Source of the DNA: Diphasiastrum complanatum
Taxonomy: Eukaryota; Streptophyta; Lycopodiopsida; Lycopodiales; Lycopodiaceae
Direction of reading: 5' to 3'
Assembly: GCA_029204225.1 (NCBI GenBank)
Contig: CM055103.1
Coordinates: forward strand, 4,086,500 to 4,150,499
Length of the DNA: 64,000 nt
The notes under the pieces were generated by a model. It did not search any database. It saw only the letters and a program-made list of their open reading frames with translations, and was not told where the DNA came from. The position numbers and the translations under genes are program-made. Of this stretch, positions 11,801-21,260 are shown piece by piece; the stretch's first letter is position 1; each line of letters starts with the position of its first letter.

Positions 11801-11960
11801 TTAGCAGTGTAAATTCATTTCTTAAGTCCTTTGTAAGGTACAATTGAGTCAAAATACTCCTTTGAACAACACATATGTGAAGAAGCTCCACTATCTATGT
11901 ACCAAGCTCCATCTTTCTTGAAAGGTGATGAAAAAAAATTGGACACCATAAGTGATCATT
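8890..11960 (-). pseudogene. Element B pol: protease, integrase, RT, RNase H (decayed)
   Basis: Minus strand, high to low coordinates. The protease site WYIDSGASSHM lies near 11910-11880 but is followed by stops and frameshifts. A GAG-pre-integrase frame (ELWHRRLGHPN) covers 11693 to about 11390. A shift leads into integrase plus the RT start (11397-10036), with HLDAHFSS, RCDGGGEY and AERKNRS as the D, D and E regions. A stop at 10036 follows EEEIYMD. RT resumes in 10003-9596 with the catalytic YVDD at about 9856-9837, and RNase H lies in 9453-8890 with SSCEAEYKAL. At least four frame breaks rule out a functional polyprotein. Confidence 0.9.
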
Positions 11961-12018
11961 CTCCATCACTTGCAACAGAATTGTCTTCAATTTATTTGGA
12001 GAGATTTGCTTACTTGAG

Positions 12019-12488
12019 TTAGTTTTTCTTCTTAAAGCGATTAGAGGCATAGTGCTCCTTCTTGCCATAGAAGAAACACTTCACTTTCTTCTTCTTGGTC
12101 TTTGAAGTAGAGGGATGAGATGAATCATCCTCTTCACCATCTTTGTCTCGATCTTTGGCTTTGTCTTTGTTGGATGCTTGAGAAAACTGATTCTTACTCC
12201 TTCCTTTATGCTTGTCCTTGACAAAGAGGGCTTTTTTACTTTCACCTTGCTCGAGTTTGTTCATCTTGAAAAGTTTATAGCTTTGCCTAGATTCTTTAGA
12301 AATAAGAATTCCTTGGAGAGTTTCAAGATTAGGCAACTCCTCCTTAATGGCAAAATTTTGAACAAGATTATCATAGTCATCTTTCAAGCCATTTAAAATG
12401 ACTTGAACTAGCTCATCTTGGTTAATAGTAACACCAACACAGGAAAGCTCTCTATGTAAATCTTTAACTCTCAGAATATAGTTTGATG
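12019..12488 (-). pseudogene. Element B gag, C-terminal part
   Basis: Continues B's gag after the D insertion, in the same frame as 17388-17020 once D and one tgatg copy are removed. It contains the conserved DELVQVILNGLKDDYDNLVQ block and a Lys/Asp-rich linker. The zinc knuckle is damaged: CFFYGKKEHYASNRF keeps only the first Cys and the His, with the second and last Cys changed to Tyr and Arg. Confidence 0.88.
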
Positions 12489-13161
12489 TGTGAAAGTACT
12501 GTACTTTAGGACCATAAATGGATCTACAAAAGATCCACAAGAGTGATTGGATGCTTGCTTAACAATCTATCAAAAAACTAGACACAAAAAAGTTGATCTA
12601 GATTGGCAATTTGACAAACAACAAGCATTAACAATCAAAAGCATTGATAAACATTGAAATCCGAGCCCACACGTGTGTACTACAGGCTGTAGTACGGCCT
12701 TAAACCTGAGAAACAAGTAGAAATTGATTTGGTTTCATTTGGATCACAAAAACTCAATGTACATAGTGAACTAGTTTGAGATTGCCAATGAGCTCCAAAA
12801 ATTTTCTATCTTCTCACTATGGAGAGAGGGAATACCTTCTTGAAGTTAGGTGGATTTCCAGCATGTAATAAGGAAGTTAACTCACTCTCCTTGACCTAAA
12901 ATGAAACCCTAGTCTATTTCCTAGAGTTATGCTTGGTAGGTAGCTAGTTGGTCAAATTTTCACCTTAAACTTAGGTGTAGGTCCTATAAAGTAGGGATGA
13001 CCACCAAATAGACATGACCAACTCTCTTGACTACATTAGGATGGGTTTCCCATGTGGCATCATGGCCTCACATGTGTGGGACCCACTTGTGTACACAATT
13101 TACACTATTCTACATGGTTTTTGATCAAGCTAGATTTGCCAATTTTTGGCAATTCTTCACA
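12489..13161 (-). repeat. 3' LTR of element D
   Basis: 673 bases; on the minus strand it starts TGTGAAGAATTGCC after a GAGGAGGAG polypurine tract (13170-13162) and ends TTTCACA. It carries CACACGTGTG at 12668-12677. Relative to the 5' copy it lacks 17 bases near 12830 and 11 bases near 13035. Confidence 0.93.
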
Positions 13162-15162
13162 CTCCTCCTCAAATTTAGCTTGATCTATTTACAACTCTCT
13201 TGATAGATCAATGAAAGCTATTAGAAGTGTCTAAAAAATCCAGCTACAAAGAAGGAACTTTTGAGACTCCAATAGAGAATGATGTCCATGAAGGATCTTT
13301 CACCACCTCTTAGAGGATCCCTTATAAGATGTTCCATAAATGTGTCTATATACATGTAGCACACTTCAAAACTAAACATCATGCCAAGCCATGGATTCCA
13401 AGGAATTTTGTGCACTTGAAGATACATCAATTAAAATATTAAGTGCATAAATAATGTTGCCAAAGACAACTTGTCTTGCTTGATCCATATGATTGAGCCT
13501 AGATGGCTCCATCTTGATACTCAAGGTTCTTCTTGGAGTCCTCAGGTCTTGAGCTTGCTCCTCCACTTGACTTGGCTCCAAACCATCAATGAATTGAATA
13601 AGGTGTTGATCCAAAGGTGCTTCTTCAAGTTTACAAATCTTCCACTCTTGAAAGATCACATTTCCACCATTGACAAATTCGTTGGCTGAAAACAAGTAGA
13701 TTCTACAATCTCTACTTGAAGAGCAAAACACTACTATTATTCCTATCATTGAAATAGGATAATCTTTGGTCCTTACATTGGAATGATCACGCTCAAAGCA
13801 TGTGGACCCAAATATTTCCAATACAAATGATGTTTCATCTTTTATGACACTATTCAAACTATTACAAAAATAGTTATCCAATGAAATTGCTTTATCAACA
13901 ACAAATGTAGATTTCAAAGCATCCCATTTCATTGTCTTGTCATACAAAGTAATAAACACCATGAATCTTAAAGGTAAGAAACAAGTCACCTCATGTCTAC
14001 TAATACTTTCCAAAAAGTATTCAAAGATAGTAGACTCTCCAATGCTCACCACCCTTGCAAGATGCACACTTGAATGGACAATTTGCATGCAATTTAATGA
14101 CTCGGCCATTGTCATTGAGGACTCCCTTGGAACTCTCATGCTTTGAGGCTGATCCTCAAGATCTTCCTCCTTTTGATGCTCCTCCTCAATGCAAGCAAGA
14201 TCACACTTTGCCAAGATATCCTCTTGAGTGATCTCCTCCTTTGCCAAGCTCATTCTTTCAAAAGCAACACTAGCTTCCAACTTAAACAATCTTCCATGTT
14301 TAAATCCCTTTGCAATGCAAACATCATTCTTCAAGATGAAGCAAACACCATGCTTAAAGTGGACATCCAAACCACTTTCTAAGAGTAGACCAACACTAAG
14401 CATATTCTTGGTGATTGATGGTACATAAAGGACATTTTCTAGATCCATGCATTTTGAGGATTCTAGATACAAAGAGATGGTGCCAACACTATCTATCCTA
14501 CACTCTTCATCATTTGCAGTAAATACAAACTTTTTAGCATCATTGAAAGAGTGTAAGGTTGAGAAAAAGTCCTTTTCACAAGACATGTAGGAGCTAGCCC
14601 CACTGTCGATCCACCAATTGTCTCTTGAATTGCTATTGCTTGTTGGTGAAGATGTAGATGCCATCAAGAATACATCTACTTCATCCTCCTTCTCCTCATT
14701 TGCAAGGTTTCCTTGTTTGTCCTCCTCCACTTGTGCTCTTAGCCTCCTGTAGCATTCAGATGCATAATGTCTGTTCCTTCCACAAAAGAAGCATTTTTGC
14801 TTTGACTTGTCCTTTGAGCTTGATGCATCATCCTCTTCTTTGGCCTCCTTTGGATGCTTCTTCTTTCCATTGGTCTTCTTTTTGCCCTTGAATGAGAAAT
14901 TGGCTTTCTCATCACCATCCTGCAATGACAAGGAACTCATCCTAGATTTTGCATGGAGCATCCTACACTCTTCAGCCACTAATACATTGTGAAGTATTTC
15001 TATAGTTGGCAAAGTGTCTTGGATGGCAAAACTTTGGACCAAATTTGCAAAGTCATCTCCTAGACCATTAAGGACAATTTGTACAAGCTCTCCATCATGA
15101 ATCTTCTCTCCAATGGAAGCCAACTCCCTATTTAGAGACTTGATTATGTGCACTCTCCTCAC
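13162..15162 (-). pseudogene. Element D gag end, protease and rearranged integrase remnant
   Basis: A minus-strand frame of 596 codons (15162-13372) starts within gag. It carries the block GELVQIVLNGLGDDFANL, a zinc knuckle (CFFCGRNRHYASEC) and a protease site (WWIDSGASSYM). After the protease the sequence departs from the neighbouring elements. A Glu-rich stretch is followed by segments resembling a different copia integrase: a start like VHSSVHLARVV with the first catalytic Asp replaced by Ser, and a C-terminal part like NYFCNSLNSVIKDETSF. The middle of the core with the second Asp and the Glu is not found. At 13345-13225 a scrap resembles the RT/RNase H boundary of element B (9545-9640). 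Most of pol has therefore been deleted. Confidence 0.82.
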
Positions 15163-15514
15163 TTCTCCTCATGCTTTGCAAAATTTGATTTCTAAGCATA
15201 AGAACTCTAGAAGTGTTGCTAGACTCATAGATTGATATTAAAGACTCCCAAGCCTCTTTAGCATTAGTACAAGCTGATACTTCTCTCAACAAATCATTGC
15301 TCACATTCATCTTCACACAATGAAGTGCAAGCCTAGATCTCTTCTTGTATCTAGCTAACTCCTGTGCACCTAGAGGTTCATCTTCATCTTCAATCAAGAA
15401 CTCATAAAGGTCTTGGAGCACCAAGAGTGACTCCATTCTAACCTTCCAAATAGCATAATTTGTAGAATTCAACCTCTCACTAGCTTCTAGAAGGTATGCT
15501 CCAGCAGATCCCAT
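15128..15514 (-). pseudogene. Element D gag, N-terminal part
   Basis: Starts MGSAGAYLLEASERLNSTNY, the conserved copia gag start, with AIWKVRMESLLVLQDLYEF following. A frame shift near 15130-15165 separates it from the long gag-protease frame downstream. I prefer this Met to an in-frame Met eight codons upstream, because every related gag in the window starts with the same M-x-x-x-G-x-Y/C-L pattern. Confidence 0.85.
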
Positions 15515-15539
15515 CTTACTAGTGACTTCTACAAACAAG

Positions 15540-16305
15540 AAATAGATTTGATTGACTTGAAACTCACAAAGGTCTCACACTTGCAGTGTTTCACTCAAAT
15601 TTGATTTCTAATCTAACAAATGGACTTATAATCACAGTTCTATCACTCCCTCACAAAGCTGGAATGAAGATAAGATGAAGTGAAAACTACTTTCAAACAA
15701 ATCTTGCCAAGAAATGGATTTGATTGTCTCTAGAAACTCACTAAGGTCTCTCTCTTGTAGTTTTTCACACAAATTATATTTCTAATCCAACAAATGGACT
15801 TATAATCTCAGTTCTAGCACTCCCTCACAAAGTTGGAATGAAGATAAGATGATGTGAAATCTACTTACAATCAAATCTTGCCAATTTTGGCTATTTTTGG
15901 ACAAAAAAATGACTTAATCTCTTTCTTCCTTCTTGGTGTACTTTCAAGACCTGTTTTTAACCTTAATAGGACTTGAACTCAGCCTAGATTAATTAGATTC
16001 CATGAAACAAATTCAAATCTAATCAATGGCAAATGCCTTGGTAGATTATCCTAGGATCTCCACCAAAAATTACACCAACAGCTCACAAATTAAATTTTTT
16101 TGGATCAAATGAATACCATGCATTAAATGTAGGTTCAAAGGTGCCCACACATGTGGACAGTACGGATTTGGACCCCTACCAAGTTTGGGATCAAATCTCC
16201 TCACCAAAATCAAGATTCTAGCTTGCCCTCTCAATACTAGCTTTTAGCACCAAAACTTGCTAAAAATGGATTTGCATTAGATCAATGGCTTATGCTCTTG
16301 TACTT
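15540..16305 (-). other. Element D 5' leader with internal direct repeat
   Basis: Untranslated leader between the primer site and gag. Two copies of a roughly 150-base segment are seen at about 15547-15690 and 15718-15880; each contains the phrase actcacaaaggtctc (or close) and ends in agataagatga. No ORF or RNA gene is seen here. Confidence 0.6.
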
Positions 16306-16318
16306 GGCTCTGATACCA
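16306..16318 (-). other. Primer binding site of element D
   Basis: The plus strand reads ggctctgatacca, the reverse complement of TGGTATCAGAGCC, directly next to the LTR start at 16319. Confidence 0.94.
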
Positions 16319-17019
16319 TGTGAAAGTACTGTACTTTAGGACCATAAATGGATCTACAAAAGATGCACAAGAGTGATTGGATGCTTGCTTAACAATCTAT
16401 CAAAAAACTAGACACAAAAAAGTTGATCTAGATTGGCAATTTGACAAACAACAAGCATTAACAATCAAAAGCATTGATAAACATTGAAATCCGAGACCAC
16501 ACGTGTGTACTACAGGCTGTAGTACGGCCTTCAACCTGAGAAACAAGTAGAAATTAATTTGGTTTCATTTGAATCACAAAAACTCAATGTACATAGTGAA
16601 CTAGCTTGAGATTGCCAATGAGCTCCAAAATTTTTCTATCTTCTCACTATGGAGAGAGGGAATACATAGCCAATTCGACTTCCTTCTTGAAGTTAGGTGG
16701 ATTTCCGGCATGTAATAAGGAAGTTAACTCACTCTCCTTGACCTAAAATGAAACCCTAGTCTATTTCCTAGAGTTATGCTTGGTAGGTAGCTAGTTGGTC
16801 AAATTTTCACCTTAAACTTAGGTGTAGGTCCTATAAAGTAGGGATGACCACCAAATAGACATGACCAACTCTCTTGACTTGACCTAACCTACATTAGGAT
16901 GGGTTTCCCATGTGGCATCATGGCCTCACATGTGTGGGACCCACTTGTGTACACAATTTACACTATTCTACATGGTTTTTGATCAAGCTAGATTTGCCAA
17001 TTTTTGGCAATTCTTCACA
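16319..17019 (-). repeat. 5' LTR of element D
   Basis: 701 bases, near-identical to 12489-13161. It carries CACACGTGTG at 16498-16507. It is flanked on the outer side by the target duplication tgatg (17020-17024). Confidence 0.93.
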
Positions 17020-17388
17020 TGATGCACTCTCCTCACTTCTTTGAAAGCTTTGGAAAATTTGATTCCTAAGAGTGAGTATTCTAGAAGTATTATTTGCTTC
17101 ATAGATGGACTTAAGTGCATGCCAAGAATCTTTAGCTGTGGTGCAAGATCCTATCTCTCTCAAAATTTCATTAGATACATTCATCTTAATGAAATGTAGA
17201 GCCATTCTAGCTCTCTTCCTATACTTAGAAATATTAGCCTGTGCTTGAGGCTCCTCCTCAACACCAAGCACAATGTCCATAACATCCTGAAGTATCAAAA
17301 TAGACTCCATTCTAAACTTCCAAATTGAGTAACTAGAAGTGTTTAGTCTTTCATTTGCTTCTAGAAGATATCCTCCCAGAGGTGCCAT
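17020..17388 (-). pseudogene. Element B gag, N-terminal part
   Basis: Starts MAPLGGYLLEANERLNTSSY and carries YSIWKFRMESILILQDVMDIV, typical of copia gag. The frame is open to the D insertion site after SEESA and resumes in frame at 12488. The last codons of the local open frame beyond that point are D LTR sequence, not gag. Confidence 0.9.
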
Positions 17389-18137
17389 TTAGATGAAGAC
17401 TTCTTAGTTATTGGACTGCAATATGTTTGAGCTTGTTCCAATCAGACTTAAAGTTGCTACTCTCTTTCACTATAGGTATTTTCAAGGATGTTCTACCTTC
17501 TTATGTGAAACACTTGCAACTGTATTTGAGATGGATCTTAAATATTCCACAAGACAAGATTATTTAGATCAGACACATAAAGTGGATTGAGACACTTTGG
17601 CAAGTTTGAATCCTACTTTTGGCATGTGTGATATGCTTCAAAAGAAAACACTACTGACATTCAGAAGGCTCAAAGGTGTTCAATTACTTAAAAGTTAGTC
17701 TTGATCTTCAGTTTCTGGTGTAGGATGCTCAAAACAATGGATTCAGAACAAAACAAGATTGAATGAAATCAAAATGCAGTCACTCAGATTTTGGACCTAT
17801 CCCTATCCTCAATTTATAACTCTTTAAACACATTAGATTGATTTGATTTTAGTTTCTATGAAAAGTACACATTATAAGCTTTCCATCAAGCTATAACACC
17901 ACTATCTTTGGATCTACAAGGAAGGAGATAGAAGGGACTAAAAATCTCTGATTCTCACACGTGCAGAATTCCAGCATTTCGTACTACCACTTTTCAGGTC
18001 TGAAAATTCAGTTCCAATCTGATTTGATCCAAGCACACATCAGAGAGAGGTGAGAAAAAGTGTAAAACTGCTTTTTTGCTTGATTTAGCTCTCAAAATCT
18101 TGTACAATCAGAGATGTTAGCATGCGAAGCTCAATTT
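17389..18137 (-). other. Element B 5' leader
   Basis: About 750 bases between the primer site and gag start. No conserved ORF is seen. It is the untranslated leader, which in copia elements holds packaging and dimerisation signals; none can be recognised by eye. Confidence 0.7.
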
Positions 18138-18150
18138 GGCTCTGATACCA
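18138..18150 (-). other. Primer binding site of element B
   Basis: ggctctgatacca on the plus strand equals TGGTATCAGAGCC on the minus strand, abutting the LTR that begins at 18151. Confidence 0.94.
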
Positions 18151-19315
18151 TGACAAAATTTCCAGAATTCAGACGTGTGGGAAAGATCCACAAGTATGAT
18201 AGGTCTAATTAAGCTTTATGATTAGCACAATAACCTGATTCTAGATTGATTAGCAAGATCTAGTACAAAAGTTATGGCTTAACCACAATCTAGCATACTA
18301 ATCAATAGAGAATGATAGCAATGAATCATTAATGAGCAAAAGTACAAGAAATTAGTGTATTGGCATTAGCCTCAACACGAGTTACAGAGAGAAAAATAGA
18401 GAGATAGCAAGCAAAATTTGTGTGGATCCAAAATGGCAAGAGATAGCTACAAAGCTTTGCTTCTTCATCAAAAAATATGAGGAGAGCTACACATATTTAT
18501 GGAGTTTGAGGTAGCTTGAGGTAGAACCACATCCATCCATCATTTAATGACATCTAAAGTGAAAACTCATTAGAGGAGTTCTAAATCCCAAAAAGGCCCT
18601 TTGTAAAGATTCCTTTTATATTTTTTCTCAAATTTTTCTTACACATGGACCAATCAAAACACTCAAATTTGAAATCTACGTAACGTAACTTTTTGAGTCC
18701 ACATTTTGATTCCATACTAAAAATGGCATAACTTTTTAGTGGTAAGTCCGAATTTAGCGAAGTTTGGTGCATTAGAAAGCGCTCAACAAGGGCTTTCCAA
18801 TGATATACATGCATACTTTTGAGCTACGATAAAAAAGTTATGGCAAGTCAAAAGTATTAGTGTTATAATGTTTTAATAATAAAAAAGGCATCTTGCACGA
18901 ATTCTTAAAGGGTCTTTTTGGAACTCAAAACTCCTCTAATGAGAGTCTATGTGACATTTTTCACATCTCATGCATAAATCTCTACCAACTTTTTCCAAGT
19001 GTCCTAGTTCTAACTAGAAATGTACAAATCATCATGCATGTGTCCATTTCACTTTGTGCATGCCTTGCATGTCACTATGGATCACTTACAATTAATGCAT
19101 GTGAATTGCCACGAGTTTCTACTAGGATATTTTTGCTAATTCTAAGTCTACAATCTATATGCAAGTTGTAATCATCAAACTAGATATGTCAAATTCATAT
19201 AGCTCGAGTTCTATCTAGGCCAAATTTGACATTTGCATTTATGAACAACATACTTGCATGGTACAATGTTTGTAGCAAGCCTAAAGTCAAGATGGATTAT
19301 TTTTCCATTTCAACA
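18151..19315 (-). repeat. 5' LTR of element B, carrying an insertion
   Basis: 1,165 bases against 791 in the 3' copy; the difference is the 378-base inverted-repeat element at 18566-18943. The outer flank is the catcc duplication at 19316-19320. Confidence 0.93.
18566..18943. mobile_element. MITE-like inverted-repeat element in B's LTR
   Basis: The ends are imperfect inverted repeats of about 45 bases: 18566-18612 and the reverse complement of 18897-18943 both begin ctcattagaggagtt. The 378-base length with no credible ORF fits a miniature inverted-repeat element. The B 3' LTR gives the uninterrupted site (about 8480-8510). Comparison shows a few bases were lost or changed at the junction, and I cannot find a clean target duplication. 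The superfamily is unassigned. Confidence 0.8.
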
Positions 19316-19320
19316 CATCC

Positions 19321-19501
19321 TTTCTCTCTTCTTGTATTTTTGAACCTCTTGAAGAACTTGTGGTTCTTCTTCAAGTTCAAGAACGATGTCCATCACATCT
19401 TGAAGGATCAAGATGGACTCCATCCTCATCTTCCAAATTGAATAGTTTGAAGTGGACAACCTCTCACTTGATTCCGACAAGCATAAACTCATTGAAGCCA
19501 T
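19321..19501 (-). pseudogene. Element C gag, N-terminal part
   Basis: Starts MASMSLCLSESSERLSTSNY, followed by SIWKMRMESILILQDVMDIV. It is interrupted by element B after QKYKKRER and continues in frame at 8081. Met at 19501 is preferred because it aligns with the gag starts of A, B and D. Confidence 0.9.
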
Positions 19502-20230
19502 TTGAAGTGAAGAAAACTCAAATGATGAACAATAAATACTGCTACACACTCTCAATAGGATCCAGTAACGATGTGCTATCAACTCCTATAAAAGATCTTG
19601 CAACAAATTGTGAATTGATTTTCACTAGTTATTCAAATCTCTCCAAAACACATCAAATGATGGACTATGGGAAAAGTTAGGATCCAACACTCCTAGCACG
19701 TGTGAAATACACTAAGAGACCAAAATTGACTCAAACACAATGATATTGCATGAAACAAATTAGCTAAGATTTCAAAACAATGCCTAGATCACTTATAGAT
19801 GAGATTGGTAAGCATACAACTGTGAATGGAGATCAAACAAGCAATCTCTTGATCAAACCAGATGTGTCCAACCAGGCCTAGTTGCCCCACCTAACCCTCT
19901 TCAAAATCTTGTAACTTTTGATTGGCTCAACCAAATGGAATGAAATTGATTGCATCAAAAACTAGACAAAAATAGCTTCAAAACAAGCTATCAAGCAAGA
20001 TTTTTGGATCAAACATGAAAGAGAACTCTCAACCTAAAATTGGATGTTCCTCACACGTCTCCAAGCACCTGATTCCATACAGTACCAGTTCAGACCTAAT
20101 CAATGCCCTATTGATCTCTTTTGATCCAAAATTGCACAAGATAGTTAGGAATGGATCTTGACAATTTCTAGCTCAAGATTGATGAAAAGTTTTCACTCAA
20201 ATGGATGAAAATGCATGGTGACCTTAAGTA
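19502..20230 (-). other. Element C 5' leader
   Basis: About 730 bases between primer site and gag. No protein-coding or RNA feature is recognised. Confidence 0.65.
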
Positions 20231-20243
20231 GGTTCTGATACCA
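20231..20243 (-). other. Primer binding site of element C
   Basis: ggttctgatacca on the plus strand equals TGGTATCAGAACC on the minus strand: one change (G to A) from the usual Met-tRNA match at the tenth base. It directly abuts the LTR end TCAACA. Confidence 0.88.
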
Positions 20244-20907
20244 TGTTGATCTCACATGTGTGGAGTGCCCACTACATTTGTTTGGATCTCCTAAGGCATG
20301 TGGATGCACTAAAATCAAGACTAGATTAAGATTCAAGATTTATCTTTGATTCTATGGCAAAAACACACTACTACATGCATTCACTCACTTCCAACTCTCA
20401 CTCACACGTGTGGGAAGTGTTCCAAAATAATCTAAGTAAAAACAAGTTGCTCTCCTCAGGGTAGAGAGAGAAAATCAATGATAGCTCTCGGGTAGAGACC
20501 GAAAACTAGAAATCCAATAACACTCAAAATCCACTCAATCTCAAAATCAATTAGCTCAAAGTGAGTAGTATAAAGAGACTATAGATCCACAAGCTATCAC
20601 AATGCTCAAACATCACTGGACCACACTTTTGTCACCTCTTTATCCTATTGGACCATTGATCCATTATCCTCTAGATTCTATTGGACCATTTCCAAGCATA
20701 TCTCTAATACTACTGGACCATTCATGGTTCCAACTTTAAATCTTATTGTACCTCTAGAAAACTTAATCAAACCAAAGCATTACACTTGTCTACTATCCAT
20801 TTAGCTCGAGTTCTACCTCCTACTCAATTTTGGCTCAATAGTGGCATTACATGTGGAATTGGATAATTTGCCATCTATGCCAAATTTGGTCCTATCATCT
20901 TTCTACA
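20244..20907 (-). repeat. 5' LTR of element C
   Basis: The inner end is fixed by the primer site. The outer end is estimated at 20907 because the minus strand there reads TGTAGAAAG and gypsy protease sequence starts right after. It contains CACACGTGTG at 20403-20412. No second copy exists in the window to confirm the length. Confidence 0.65.
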
Positions 20908-21260
20908 CCATGCTTGTTATGAAAAAACATAAGACCCCTATATCTAACATAGATAATCTTTTTCAATTCTTCACAATATAGCCATGGTCTGCCCAACAAC
21001 ATGGGATAAGAAGACACAATTACTGGTTTAATATCCACAAAGTTTAGCAAAAACATTTCTCCTTCAATTTTAAACTCCACGTTAATAAGTAGGCCAACTG
21101 GTTTTTGCCTAGTCTGATCTGCCAATCTAAGGAACTTGGTTGTAATGATATTTACTCCAAAACTTGAATCGATAGGTACATTTGCAATAATACATCCTTT
21201 TATTTGGATCTCGATTTCTGGAGCTCCTTTATCATCAACCTTGACCCTATTGATGTGGAC
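20908..21260 (-). pseudogene. Ty3/gypsy-type aspartic protease fragment
   Basis: Minus-strand frame with the retropepsin signature of plant gypsy elements: VPIDSSFGVNII in place of the usual DGGSGVN type, and MLLGRPWL about 60 residues later. No RT follows; the frame is cut by element C's LTR at about 20907. C probably inserted here or was joined here by rearrangement. Confidence 0.75.

Larger units (their letters stand above)
12489..17019 (-). mobile_element. Ty1/copia element D, internally deleted, nested in B
   Basis: LTRs at 12489-13161 (3') and 16319-17019 (5') flank 3.1 kb of internal sequence. The 5-bp duplication tgatg occurs at 12484-12488 and 17020-17024, and the insertion lies in frame inside B's gag. 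The LTRs differ by about nine substitutions plus 17-base and 11-base indels, so this is the youngest member of the nest. It retains gag, protease and a rearranged integrase remnant but almost no RT and no RNase H. It is best described as a non-autonomous deletion derivative. Confidence 0.93.
8082..19315 (-). mobile_element. Ty1/copia element B, full length, nested in C
   Basis: Complete on the minus strand: 5' LTR 19315-18151, primer site, leader, gag (split by element D), protease, integrase, RT, RNase H, polypurine tract, 3' LTR 8872-8082. The flanking 5-bp duplication is catcc at 8077-8081 and 19316-19320. It interrupts element C's gag gene exactly in frame. LTR divergence is visibly higher (several percent) than in A or D, so B is the older insertion. 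After D and the inverted-repeat element in its 5' LTR are removed, B is about 6.3 kb. The coding region is broken in several places. Confidence 0.93.
6256..20907 (-). mobile_element. Ty1/copia element C, outermost of the nest, 3' half missing
   Basis: Read on the minus strand: 5' LTR (20907-20244), primer site, leader, gag start (19501-19321), element B inserted in gag, then the rest of gag, protease and integrase (8081-6258). Joining the two gag parts across B, with one copy of the catcc duplication removed, restores one reading frame. Everything after the integrase C-terminal region is lost at the junction with element A, so RT, RNase H and the 3' LTR are absent. C must be older than B. The outer LTR end at 20907 is my estimate. 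Confidence 0.85.

Noticed and set aside
18893-19171. Plus-strand 92-codon frame across element B's LTR
   Set aside because: LTR sequence on the strand opposite to the element; no homology.
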